Shown here: piece by piece, positions 25,950-33,596 of the stretch
How positions within the stretch are numbered: position 1 is the first letter of the stretch
Layout: the number at the start of each line of letters is the position of its first letter
NCBI GenBank assembly: GCA_019894765.1
Contig: JAGXNT010000043.1
Coordinates: 1-55,979, forward strand
From: Candidatus Heimdallarchaeota archaeon
GTDB taxonomy: Archaea; Asgardarchaeota; Heimdallarchaeia; JABLTI01
Length of the DNA stretch: 55,979 bases
Direction: 5' to 3'
Notes under the pieces: generated by a model
Told to the model about the DNA's origin: nothing
Databases searched by the model: none
Seen by the model: only the letters and a program-made list of their open reading frames with translations
Made by a program: the position numbers and the translations under genes

Positions 25950-26093
25950 ATGTTTTGTACAGTTAATGAATGTGAGATATATTATGATAAACTTGACAAT
26001 CCAAAACTTATACTACCTGGCTTACGATACTGTGTAGTTCAAAGTTTCAAAGGACATAGCAGAGCAGAAGAAGAACTGGAGGAGCTGATCTAA
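25950..26093 (+). CDS. Unknown 47-aa protein in the UvrA operon
   Basis: The frame starts at ATG 25950, preceded by GGAGG with seven bases spacing, and ends at TAA 26091-26093 just before the next ATG (TAAATGG). The chain begins MFCTVNECEIYYDKLDN, with three Cys in all, and has an acidic tail (AEEELEELI) that also encodes the GGAGG used by the next gene. I know no family for it. The ribosome site, exact packing between two genes and 18-base gap to UvrA make it a credible small gene, maybe a zinc- or partner-binding peptide. It was too short to be listed by simple length cut-offs. Confidence 0.6.
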   Translation: MFCTVNECEIYYDKLDNPKLILPGLRYCVVQSFKGHSRAEEELEELI

Positions 26094-27974
26094 ATGGAAG
26101 ATCCGAAAGTTCGAGAGAAATTTGATGCTGCCCTAGAACTGTTTGTCGAAAGAGCAAAACAAGACTCGCAAGTTCTAGGAATCATACTTTTTGGCAGCTT
26201 AGCACACAATAGAGTCCATGAACGATCAAATATCAATATAATGATCGTAACAAAGGAAGGCAGTGCTGGATACAAAAGAGTTATTGAAAATGGTATTCCA
26301 ATTGACGTAGGAATTTACAATATCAATGCTTTCAGAAGGAACATCTATGGAAGAAGAAGAGTTGCTTACCATCAAAGCCTTTCTCGAAGTAAAATATTTT
26401 TCAGTAGAGACAATAGTATAGATGACTTGTATGAGAATATAAGTGAATCAATTAGTGGGCAAGATCAAACAATAAATAGAGTAATATATCACGGAGCAAC
26501 TCACTACGACCTTTACAAGGCTGAGAAATTCCTCTTCATAAAAGATGAACCGGAATATGCAGTGTGGTTTCTAGTTCATGCTCTAAGTGAAATAGGTTAT
26601 CTCATGTGCTATATGAACGGAATTTTTCCACCTCGAGAGGTTATTCTTCAAGCTAAAAAACTCTATCCAGATTTCTATACTCCCCTTTACGAGAACTTTG
26701 TTAATAGTACAGCATCGAAAGAGATAATTGAACATACTATACGAGAGCTTTACAAGTTTCTTGACGAACACGCTTTAGAGAACTTTGAATTACTACTAAA
26801 CTTCATCTCTGACAACGATGGCACAGCTACTGAAAAGGAACTAAATGTCTATGCTCGAGATAAAGGCTTGTATTTCATGGACTTTGATTACTTACAAAGA
26901 AGAAGAATTATACGAAGAACTTACGCTCCGGTTAAGCTAACAAAGAAAGGACGAATTGAATATCATATGCCTCAGTATCACTTTAGTTGGGATTCTTTTG
27001 ATCCAAAAGATGTTGTCCCATCCCAAATCGGTCCTGCAAATGTTGATAGATCACTTGTCTTAAAAGACTATCAAGCTGCTTTCGATTCTTTATTGGAGAA
27101 GGTAAAACAAGATGAATACATGTTGTCACTTATGGTCTATGGTAGTCTTGCTTACGACAAAGTATGGGAGAAATCTGACATAGGTGCGATATTGATTTCT
27201 CGTGATGAAGTTTATAGAAGGCATCATGTCTTGGTGGAAAAAGATGTATCTATTAATGCATCACTTCATACTCGAGATGACTTCAGAAAGTTTGTTCAAA
27301 GAGTAACTGATGGAAGCATACCTCAATCTCTACTATCAAAGAGTAAAGTAGTCTATACAAAAGATGACACAATTTACGATGTGTATGAAGATATTCAGAA
27401 AATGGGTTCCAGAGATTTAGAAAATATTCTATTAGCAAACTATGTTTATTGCAGAGATTTGTTAAACAAGGCTTTGAGAGCTCTTAATGTCGACGAAGAC
27501 CCAAGTTTTAGCTACAACTTTATCATTTCATCAATGAGACGATTAGCAAACATTGAAGTTATACTTGACAAACAGATACCAATCAGAGAGTCAATTATAC
27601 AAGCTCTAGAAATAAATCCGGAGTTCTTCAATGAGATATACATTGAAACAGTACGCAATCCAACAAAAGACAAGAAAACACTATCCGAATTAATTAAGAA
27701 AATTGAAAAATATCTGGATGAAAGACTAGAAAAAATAGCACAACCAATCATTCGAATCACAGAAAAATATCAGGAAGCACCTTATGATCTTATTTGGAAG
27801 TATCTCAATGAAATTCGTATACCAATTGACTTAAACGACTTTGTGAAGAAGGGTTTGCTTGATGAAATTGAAACACCTGTTCGTTTTGTTAGAAAAAGTT
27901 CTTCTGCTATGAATCAGCCAACGTATATTTTACCAGATAGTCCAACAGATATGATGATGGATATCGATATCTAG
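26094..27974 (+). CDS. Tandem degenerate nucleotidyltransferase-helical-wHTH protein
   Basis: 626 aa that is one module repeated twice. Module one has a pol-beta-type nucleotidyltransferase segment (FGSLAHNRVHERSNINIMIV, about residues 31-50), a helical HEPN-like part (about 115-225) and a winged-helix-like end (about 235-305). Module two repeats this (YGSLAYDKVWEKSDIGAILI, about 352-371). Active enzymes need Asp-x-Asp after the GS motif and a third Asp. Module one has N-x-N plus an Asp (IDVG), and module two has D-x-G and Asn (INAS), so neither should catalyse. It starts directly after the 47-aa gene. It may be a regulatory or DNA-binding partner of the UvrA paralogue. The MNT/HEPN fold call is by motif. 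Confidence 0.7.
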   Translation: MEDPKVREKFDAALELFVERAKQDSQVLGIILFGSLAHNRVHERSNINIMIVTKEGSAGYKRVIENGIPIDVGIYNINAFRRNIYGRRRVAYHQSLSRSKIFFSRDNSIDDLYENISESISGQDQTINRVIYHGATHYDLYKAEKFLFIKDEPEYAVWFLVHALSEIGYLMCYMNGIFPPREVILQAKKLYPDFYTPLYENFVNSTASKEIIEHTIRELYKFLDEHALENFELLLNFISDNDGTATEKELNVYARDKGLYFMDFDYLQRRRIIRRTYAPVKLTKKGRIEYHMPQYHFSWDSFDPKDVVPSQIGPANVDRSLVLKDYQAAFDSLLEKVKQDEYMLSLMVYGSLAYDKVWEKSDIGAILISRDEVYRRHHVLVEKDVSINASLHTRDDFRKFVQRVTDGSIPQSLLSKSKVVYTKDDTIYDVYEDIQKMGSRDLENILLANYVYCRDLLNKALRALNVDEDPSFSYNFIISSMRRLANIEVILDKQIPIRESIIQALEINPEFFNEIYIETVRNPTKDKKTLSELIKKIEKYLDERLEKIAQPIIRITEKYQEAPYDLIWKYLNEIRIPIDLNDFVKKGLLDEIETPVRFVRKSSSAMNQPTYILPDSPTDMMMDIDI

Positions 27975-28207
27975 ATAACCATCTCATTCTTCTTATTTTT
28001 TTGAATTCAAATCATGAATTTAAATTTTCACAATAAAAGTCTCCTTGTTATGAATAAAAAGAGAGCTAAAATATCAACAACAAATATTCTTTGTTCTTTA
28101 TTTATTCTGGTTCGGTATTAATCTGTAAATCCTTTTAAATGTAGTAGAATAAAACAATAGTACAAGAAAAAGAAATCGAATGTAAAAAATGTTATATGGT
28201 GAGAAAA

Positions 28208-29107
28208 ATGATAATTGATACGCATTGTCATGTTTGGGATGAGAAATACCTATCTGATGAGCTACGAGGTATCCTTACTACGACAGCGGAGAAATATGAA
28301 TTTGATTTGAGTCTAATTTTGAATGCGACTCCTGAGAGATTAATAAAAGAAATGGATGAAGCGGGAATAGACAAAGCAGTAATACTTGCTTTAGATTACG
28401 AGTATTTTTTCCGAGGACATCTGAGTTACAAGGAATATAATGATATAGTTGCGGGGTATGTAAAGGATTTTCCCGATAGATTAATTGGTCTTGCTGGTAT
28501 TGATCCAAGAAGAGGAAAAGAAGCTATTCAAGAGCTTGAGAGGTGTGTAGGAGAACTGGGATTCGCAGGAGTCAAGCTCTGGCCTTTAACGGGATTTTAT
28601 CCTGATGATCCCAAATTCTACCCCTTTTACGAACGCGTAGAAGAGCTAGGAGCTGTAATTTTATGCCATACTGGTTCTGGACCACAAAAGACATATCTTA
28701 AATATTGTAGACCAGCATACGTAGATACTGTTGCTGTAGATTTTCCTAAAATCAAAATTATGATGGCACATATGGGTGATCCCTGGACAAATGAGGCTCT
28801 AAGAGTAGCATCAAAAAATCCTAATGTGTATGTTGATATTTCGGCATGGGAACCAGTTTTTAAATTTGCTCCATTTATTTTTTTCCAAACGCTGGTTCAA
28901 GCAAAGATAACATGTGGAATTGAAAAAATTTTATTTGGTTCAGATTGGCCTTTACTTTCTCCAATATTATCGCTAGAACGATGGGTAAAAGGGATAAAAG
29001 AAATGGAATTACCTCCGCTGCTTAAATCAATGGGGTTACCTGAAATTAATGAAGAGGAAAAAAACAAAATTCTTGGAGGAAATGCAGCAAAAATATTTGA
29101 TTTATGA
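28208..29107 (+). CDS. Amidohydrolase family 2 (metal-dependent hydrolase)
   Basis: 299 aa from ATG 28208; GGTGA lies five bases before it. An upstream in-frame ATG at 28196 would add four residues. The metal-site His pair is DTHCHVW at residues 4-8, then GVKLWPLTG, an ILCHTGSG strand near residue 157 and a MAHMGDPW strand near 190, and the last catalytic Asp is FGSDWP near 257. This is the amidohydrolase-2 family of TIM barrels that hydrolyse or decarboxylate small acids and amides. The substrate cannot be deduced. It is a single gene between a long AT-rich region and the cupin gene. Confidence 0.8.
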   Translation: MIIDTHCHVWDEKYLSDELRGILTTTAEKYEFDLSLILNATPERLIKEMDEAGIDKAVILALDYEYFFRGHLSYKEYNDIVAGYVKDFPDRLIGLAGIDPRRGKEAIQELERCVGELGFAGVKLWPLTGFYPDDPKFYPFYERVEELGAVILCHTGSGPQKTYLKYCRPAYVDTVAVDFPKIKIMMAHMGDPWTNEALRVASKNPNVYVDISAWEPVFKFAPFIFFQTLVQAKITCGIEKILFGSDWPLLSPILSLERWVKGIKEMELPPLLKSMGLPEINEEEKNKILGGNAAKIFDL

Positions 29108-29246
29108 ATATCAAAAAAGAAAAAATCTATCTTTTTAGTTGGTTGCTTGAGAATAGTAATTGTCCTCTTTATAAAACGAAATTAAAGGCTGCAAGAGAAG
29201 CTTAAAACAATGATGATTGAGTGGGCAGCTAATTACTTTTGGTTGA

Positions 29247-29588
29247 CTATACCGGAATATTAATTGTTAATAATAAGAGATTTTCATCACTCGTATTCTT
29301 ATATCCGTGAGCTATCCCAGCAGGGATTTCTACTACTAATTCGGGTTTAATTTCATATTCTTCATTGTCGATAAAACCAATACCTTTCCCTTTCAGAAAA
29401 TAAAAAACATGATGATATGAATCAATGTGATTATTGAATTCACCATTAGGTGATACTTTTGTTACTGATATTTTGACATTTGACCAGTCTCTAGGAATTA
29501 TTGACTTTCCATAGACTAGTGATGTAATATCTTCTCTTATTGGCAACCATTTTAAAGATTCTAGATCATAAATTCTTTTTTGATTCAT
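29247..29588 (-). CDS. Small cupin-domain protein
   Basis: 113 aa from ATG 29588, preceded by GGTGA with five bases spacing; an ATG four codons earlier (29600) is the alternative. The cupin motifs are FNNHIDSYHHVFYFLKGKGI (first motif with three His and the Gly turn) and ELVVEIPAGIAHGYKNTSDE (second motif with one His). The His pattern suggests a bound metal. Single-cupin proteins are used as isomerases, dioxygenases or sugar sensors and cannot be told apart here. It runs convergent to the amidohydrolase gene and divergent from the membrane RING-like pair. Confidence 0.8.
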   Translation of the reverse strand: MNQKRIYDLESLKWLPIREDITSLVYGKSIIPRDWSNVKISVTKVSPNGEFNNHIDSYHHVFYFLKGKGIGFIDNEEYEIKPELVVEIPAGIAHGYKNTSDENLLLLTINIPV

Positions 29589-29682
29589 TTTATTCACCAT
29601 TTCACAAACAAATATACTTGCGATTACTTCTCTATTAATTAATTACAGAACGATTATTTAATGTCTTTTTCTATGTTAATTT

Positions 29683-30219
29683 ATGACAAGGAAGGAAGAG
29701 AGGTATAAAGCAAATAGAATCCTTTTAATTATGCTTATGATATTTGGAGTGGTAGTAATTCTTGTCGGTTTTGGAGTATTTGCTACTGAAGAGGAATGGA
29801 ATGCTGTTTTAGTGATTAGTCTTGCTGGTTTAGGTTTTGGTTTAATAGGATTAGTGGGTTTCTTATTGAATAGATATTATTATCGACTTTCTCTAAGACA
29901 AGTTGGGAAAATATATCGAGTAGATTTGAGATTATCAGATTTAGAGATCGAGAGAATGGTTGAAGGCTCAGGTGTTCTTGATTTGGAGCAATTTGAAAAA
30001 GAAAGAAGCATTGAATTTGATTTCAAATATATTTTAGTTCTAGATTTACCGAAAAAAGCTATTTGTATGATTTCCAAAACTCAAATTGAAGTAAATGAAA
30101 CGGTACTTCAATGTCCCGAATGTCAAAACTATTATCTTAGTAAGTATCTTCTTGGCTGGTTGAATAAAAATAGTAATTGTCCTATTTGTCAAACAGCTTT
30201 GAAATTAAAGAAGACTTAA
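29683..30219 (+). CDS. Two-helix membrane protein with C-terminal RING-like zinc module (copy 1)
   Basis: 178 aa. Helices at about residues 12-33 and 40-62 are followed by a cytoplasmic part. Near residues 127-172 a RING-like signature ends the protein: CMISKTQIEVNETVLQCPEC, then WLNKNSNCPICQ. RING fingers have eight metal ligands. Here only five Cys remain: the second ligand of the first pair is Ser, and the middle His/Cys pair is replaced (NYYLSKYL). So it may bind one zinc or none. The ATG at 29683 follows a TATA-like TTATTTAATG about 28 bases upstream, suggesting a leaderless message. It is the twin of the next gene. Confidence 0.65.
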   Translation: MTRKEERYKANRILLIMLMIFGVVVILVGFGVFATEEEWNAVLVISLAGLGFGLIGLVGFLLNRYYYRLSLRQVGKIYRVDLRLSDLEIERMVEGSGVLDLEQFEKERSIEFDFKYILVLDLPKKAICMISKTQIEVNETVLQCPECQNYYLSKYLLGWLNKNSNCPICQTALKLKKT

Positions 30220-30244
30220 TAATTTGGTTACCCACTTATAGTTC

Positions 30245-30739
30245 ATGACTTCAAAGAAATATCTGGGAATTTTAACTTGGGCAGCAATAATTGCTGGTCT
30301 AGGTCTTGCTGGTTTTGGTTTGTACAGATATGGATTTGTTGAAGGTTCAAATTTTGACTATCTTTTCATAATTTTCGGAGCAGCATTGTTTGTTATAGGT
30401 ACAGTACTTTTTGTAGCAAATATGAAGAAACAAAAGAAGAGAACTTCTACAAGAATACAGACACCAACAAGAACCCAACGACCAATTAGTAGATCACATA
30501 GATTATCAATAGAGGAAGATGATGAAGCAGTATCTAGTGGAGCGAAAATAATAGCTTCAATAGTTGATTATCCAATTCAGAATGAGAAATGCATGATTTC
30601 TAAAACAGAAATACAGGATGATGATGAGGTTTTACAATGCCCATTTTGCAGCTCTTATTTCATAAAGATGTACCTCGAAGAATGGCTTGAAAAACATAAG
30701 ACTTGTCCAGTTTGTCAGAATATCTTAGTTGAAGAGTAA
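30245..30739 (+). CDS. Two-helix membrane protein with C-terminal RING-like zinc module (copy 2)
   Basis: 164 aa, similar in plan to the previous gene and probably a duplicate. Helices lie at about residues 7-27 and 36-58. A basic linker rich in Thr and Arg (KRTSTRIQTPTRTQRP) follows, then an acidic part, then the RING-like end (CMISKTEIQDDDEVLQCPFC and WLEKHKTCPVCQ). The same ligands are missing as in copy 1. The gap of 25 bases and the same direction suggest co-transcription. Asgard archaea carry RING-type proteins and some have a ubiquitin-like pathway. A role in that is an attractive but unproven reading. An adapter role in membrane zinc binding is also possible. Confidence 0.65.
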   Translation: MTSKKYLGILTWAAIIAGLGLAGFGLYRYGFVEGSNFDYLFIIFGAALFVIGTVLFVANMKKQKKRTSTRIQTPTRTQRPISRSHRLSIEEDDEAVSSGAKIIASIVDYPIQNEKCMISKTEIQDDDEVLQCPFCSSYFIKMYLEEWLEKHKTCPVCQNILVEE

Positions 30740-30819
30740 AATTATAAAAAGATGTTTGGTCAGCATTACGTGTGAAAATCAAAGAAAAATAAGAAAAATG
30801 GAAAGAAATTGATGATCAA

Positions 30820-31710
30820 TCAATATTTTCCAAAGAACCAATTTGTATCCCAATTACCTATCCAAGCGATAGTCATTGATTTTGGACCTAAATGAACACC
30901 AACGGTTGGTCCGATTTCATATATCTCGATATTTTTGGGAGCATTGGGGAGATCTTTAATTTCTTCATACAGCTTCCTAATATTTTCATCATCTGCTGCA
31001 AAACCTAACCAAACGGTATCTGTCACTAAATTATCAAACACCTTAGGAATCATAGCTGCGAAATTACTGAAAGCTTCATCGAATCCTTTTACTTTACCAA
31101 AACTGTCTACAAAACCATCTTTGATTTGTAGAATTGGTTTCATATTCAATAAAGTACCAAGGACTTTTTGAGCACGACCTATCCTACCACCTTTGTGTAG
31201 ATATTCTAGTGTATCAAGAACGGCACAAATTTGAGCGTTTGGTATGAGAGTATTATTTAAAATATTTAGGAGTTTATCTTTGCTTTTACCTTCTTGAGCA
31301 TGTTTTGCTAGCTCACAAACGATTAAACCCAAACTATGGGTTACAGTTTGACTGTCCACAATAACAAGATCCTTATCTTGCAACATTTGTTTAGCTAAAT
31401 TTACAGAGTTCAATGTTCCTGACATGTTTGATGTAACGTGAACTGATATAACGGTTTCATATCCGTCATCAAATGCTTTATTGTAGTAAGGTAATAAATC
31501 ACGAGCAGCTGGTTGAGAAGTTGTAGGCCAAGGACCCTTCTTATCCATAAGTTTTTGATAAACTTCAGAAGCAGAGATTGAGACACCATCTTTGAATTTT
31601 TCTTCGCCAAAAAAGATGTTTAATGGAACAACATCAATATTGAGTTTTTTAGCAACTTCAGGTGGTATATCACTTGTTGAATCTGTGATAATTTTGATTT
31701 TTTTAGACAT
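30820..31710 (-). CDS. DegV-family fatty-acid-binding protein
   Basis: 296 aa. The chain begins with the DegV hallmark IKIITDSTSDIPPEVAKKLNIDVVPLNI, followed by the EVYQKLMDKKGPWPTTSQPA segment and VIVDSQTVTHSLGL. DegV proteins bind a fatty acid between two domains and hand it to a fatty-acid kinase in bacteria. The C-terminal EIGPTVGVHLGP is also as in the family. No kinase partner is visible in this window. DegV is chiefly a bacterial family, so its presence in an archaeon suggests acquisition from bacteria; base use does not stand out. The start is ATG 31710 with GGAGAT upstream. Confidence 0.88.
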   Translation of the reverse strand: MSKKIKIITDSTSDIPPEVAKKLNIDVVPLNIFFGEEKFKDGVSISASEVYQKLMDKKGPWPTTSQPAARDLLPYYNKAFDDGYETVISVHVTSNMSGTLNSVNLAKQMLQDKDLVIVDSQTVTHSLGLIVCELAKHAQEGKSKDKLLNILNNTLIPNAQICAVLDTLEYLHKGGRIGRAQKVLGTLLNMKPILQIKDGFVDSFGKVKGFDEAFSNFAAMIPKVFDNLVTDTVWLGFAADDENIRKLYEEIKDLPNAPKNIEIYEIGPTVGVHLGPKSMTIAWIGNWDTNWFFGKY

Positions 31711-31868
31711 AAGTTATCTCCTGTTAGATTAACTTGTATGTAATAACTAATTTCTTTTGTATTCTCATTCCGTGTATTTAAAAGATTTATTCTAGTTATA
31801 CCGTAAAAAACAAGAGAATATACATGTAAATTACAAAAGTTGAAGTTAATCCGAATATTTTAAAAAGC

Positions 31869-31909
31869 CTGTGTGGAACAATCATACAGAGAGTAAGGAG
31901 CCCTCTCTG
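31869..31909 (+). promoter_or_regulatory. Two overlapping, mutually exclusive hairpins in the radical SAM leader
   Basis: CTGTGTG (31869-31875) pairs with CATACAG (31883-31889) around a 7-base loop. CAGAGAG (31887-31893) pairs with CTCTCTG (31903-31909) around a 9-base loop holding AAGGAG. The two stems share CAG 31887-31889 and cannot both form. A TATA-like TATTTTAAAAAG at 31856-31867 would start transcription near 31890, so the first stem may be DNA only. They lie about 60 bases before the radical SAM start. Confidence 0.4.
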
Positions 31910-31969
31910 ATCCGACTTTGCTATTTGGATTGAATAAAACTCCAAGTAAAAAAACATAGGTGTTATCAT

Positions 31970-32911
31970 TTGGATATCGTAGCAAAGTATGGGCGTGATG
32001 ATTTAGCAATACTCTATATTGCTCAAGAAAATGGCAAGTTCTTTGAATTTGTTGAGTCACTACAACCTCCTGTTCCTCGAGATAAGAAATGGGTACTAAT
32101 TTTATCTACTATGTATGGTTGTCCTGTTAAATGCTCTATGTGTGATGCTGGAACTTATTATCACGGAAAAATTTCGTACGATGTTATGTGTAAGCAAATT
32201 GATTATATGGTTTCCAAACGTTATCCCGATCGAACTGTCCCTGCTGATAAATTTAAGATACAATTTGCTCGAATGGGTGAACCAGCGCTCAATCCAGCTG
32301 TTTTGGATGTTATGAGAAAACTTCCGGATTCATATAACGCTCCTGGATTAATGCCTTGTATTTCAACTATCGCCCCTAGTAATGCTAACAAGTTCATGGA
32401 TGAGATGTTGGAAATCAAAAAAGAACTTTACTCAAATGGTCATTTTCAACTTCAATTCTCTATTCATTCCACAGATGAAGATACTCGAAAACAAGTGATT
32501 CCATATAAAATCTGGACTTTAGAAGAAATTGCAACTTATGGTGAAGCATTTTGGCAGAAGGGTGATCGTAAAATTACTCTGAATTTTGCTGCCGAAAAAG
32601 GGAATCCATTGGATCCAGAAAGATTACTCGAAGTTTATGATCCTAAGAAATTCTTCATAAAAATTACTCCAATAAATCCAACGGAAAAGGCAAAAGCCCA
32701 TAGTCTTCAATCTATGATTTCTCCTGAGACCGGTGAATTTGCTAAAAAGAAGATAAGAGCAATAGAAGACAAAGGATTTGATGTGCTCTTAAGTATAGGG
32801 GAACTAGAAGAAAACCACATTGGCAGTAATTGTGGTCAACATGCTTTAAAATTTGAAAATGGTACATTCACTATAGAAGAATTCCAGAAATATGAAGAAG
32901 AATCTTGTTAG
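31970..32911 (+). CDS. RlmN/Cfr-like radical SAM protein, divergent
   Basis: 313 aa, TTG start at 31970 with AGGTG eight bases before. The [4Fe-4S] motif is GCPVKCSMCDAG (CxxxCxxC) near residue 50, and near residue 300 the C-terminal motif SNCGQHAL matches the CGQ of RlmN, whose Cys355 carries the methyl group. The other essential Cys of RlmN (Cys118, seven residues before the first cluster Cys) is Ile here. The N-terminal accessory domain is also short, about 45 residues. RlmN and Cfr methylate adenine of 23S rRNA or tRNA. With one of two key Cys lost, this protein may act on something else or by another route. It leads an operon with a hydrolase and an FAD enzyme. Confidence 0.75.
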   Translation: MDIVAKYGRDDLAILYIAQENGKFFEFVESLQPPVPRDKKWVLILSTMYGCPVKCSMCDAGTYYHGKISYDVMCKQIDYMVSKRYPDRTVPADKFKIQFARMGEPALNPAVLDVMRKLPDSYNAPGLMPCISTIAPSNANKFMDEMLEIKKELYSNGHFQLQFSIHSTDEDTRKQVIPYKIWTLEEIATYGEAFWQKGDRKITLNFAAEKGNPLDPERLLEVYDPKKFFIKITPINPTEKAKAHSLQSMISPETGEFAKKKIRAIEDKGFDVLLSIGELEENHIGSNCGQHALKFENGTFTIEEFQKYEEESC

Positions 32912-32927
32912 ATTTCAGGTGAGGGTT

Positions 32928-33596
32928 GTGAAAAAAGACAAATATTTCTCTGTTGAAAATAGAGAAGCAAAAATATCTGAATGGAAAAAAATACTATCAG
33001 AATTTTATTCTTCGAAAAGAAAATTTAGTTTTGATATTCAGAAAGCAGCTCTATTAATTGTGGATATGCAAGAGTTTTTTCTCAATCCAAAATCACATGC
33101 TTATCTTCCAGCTGTAGAGGTAATTATTGAGCCAATCAAGAAATTACAAAACAAATTCAATGAAAATAATAGATTAGTTATTTTTACAAAATATGGATTA
33201 CTAACTGAATCTGAGGAACCATCTATAATGGATAAATGGTGGGGGGATTCGTTGAAAATTAACGACCCTCTTGCTAAATTAGATGCAAGATTCGATACGC
33301 AAGGTGCTATTATTCTTGAGAAAAACACCTATGATTGTTTCAGAGATACAAATTTGTATAATTTATTAGAAGAAAATAATTGCAAACAAATTATAATTGC
33401 CGGTGTAGCAACCCATTTATGTTGTGAAACGACAGCTAGAAGTGCTTTCTGTTATGACTTTGAAGTCTTCTTACCAATAGATTGCCTAGCAACCTATACC
33501 GAAGAACTTCATCTCAATACTTTGAAAGCAGCAAGTCATGGATTCGGAATTCCAGTCACCAGCAATGAGCTATTGGAGAGAAAAAATGATGGTTGA
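32928..33596 (+). CDS. Isochorismatase-family cysteine hydrolase
   Basis: 222 aa from GTG 32928, which is preceded by GGTGA with five bases spacing. An earlier ATG at 32892 would add 12 residues and overlap the radical SAM gene by 20 bases. Family marks are ALLIVDMQEFFLNP (the Asp), AIILEKNTYDCFRDTNLYNLL (the Lys) and IIAGVATHLCCETTARSAF (the nucleophile Cys). It therefore has the catalytic Asp-Lys-Cys triad used by nicotinamidases and related amidases. The substrate is unknown; nicotinamide or an arylformamide are possible. The ATGA-type overlap with the next gene implies one transcript with the FAD protein. Confidence 0.82.
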   Translation: MKKDKYFSVENREAKISEWKKILSEFYSSKRKFSFDIQKAALLIVDMQEFFLNPKSHAYLPAVEVIIEPIKKLQNKFNENNRLVIFTKYGLLTESEEPSIMDKWWGDSLKINDPLAKLDARFDTQGAIILEKNTYDCFRDTNLYNLLEENNCKQIIIAGVATHLCCETTARSAFCYDFEVFLPIDCLATYTEELHLNTLKAASHGFGIPVTSNELLERKNDG

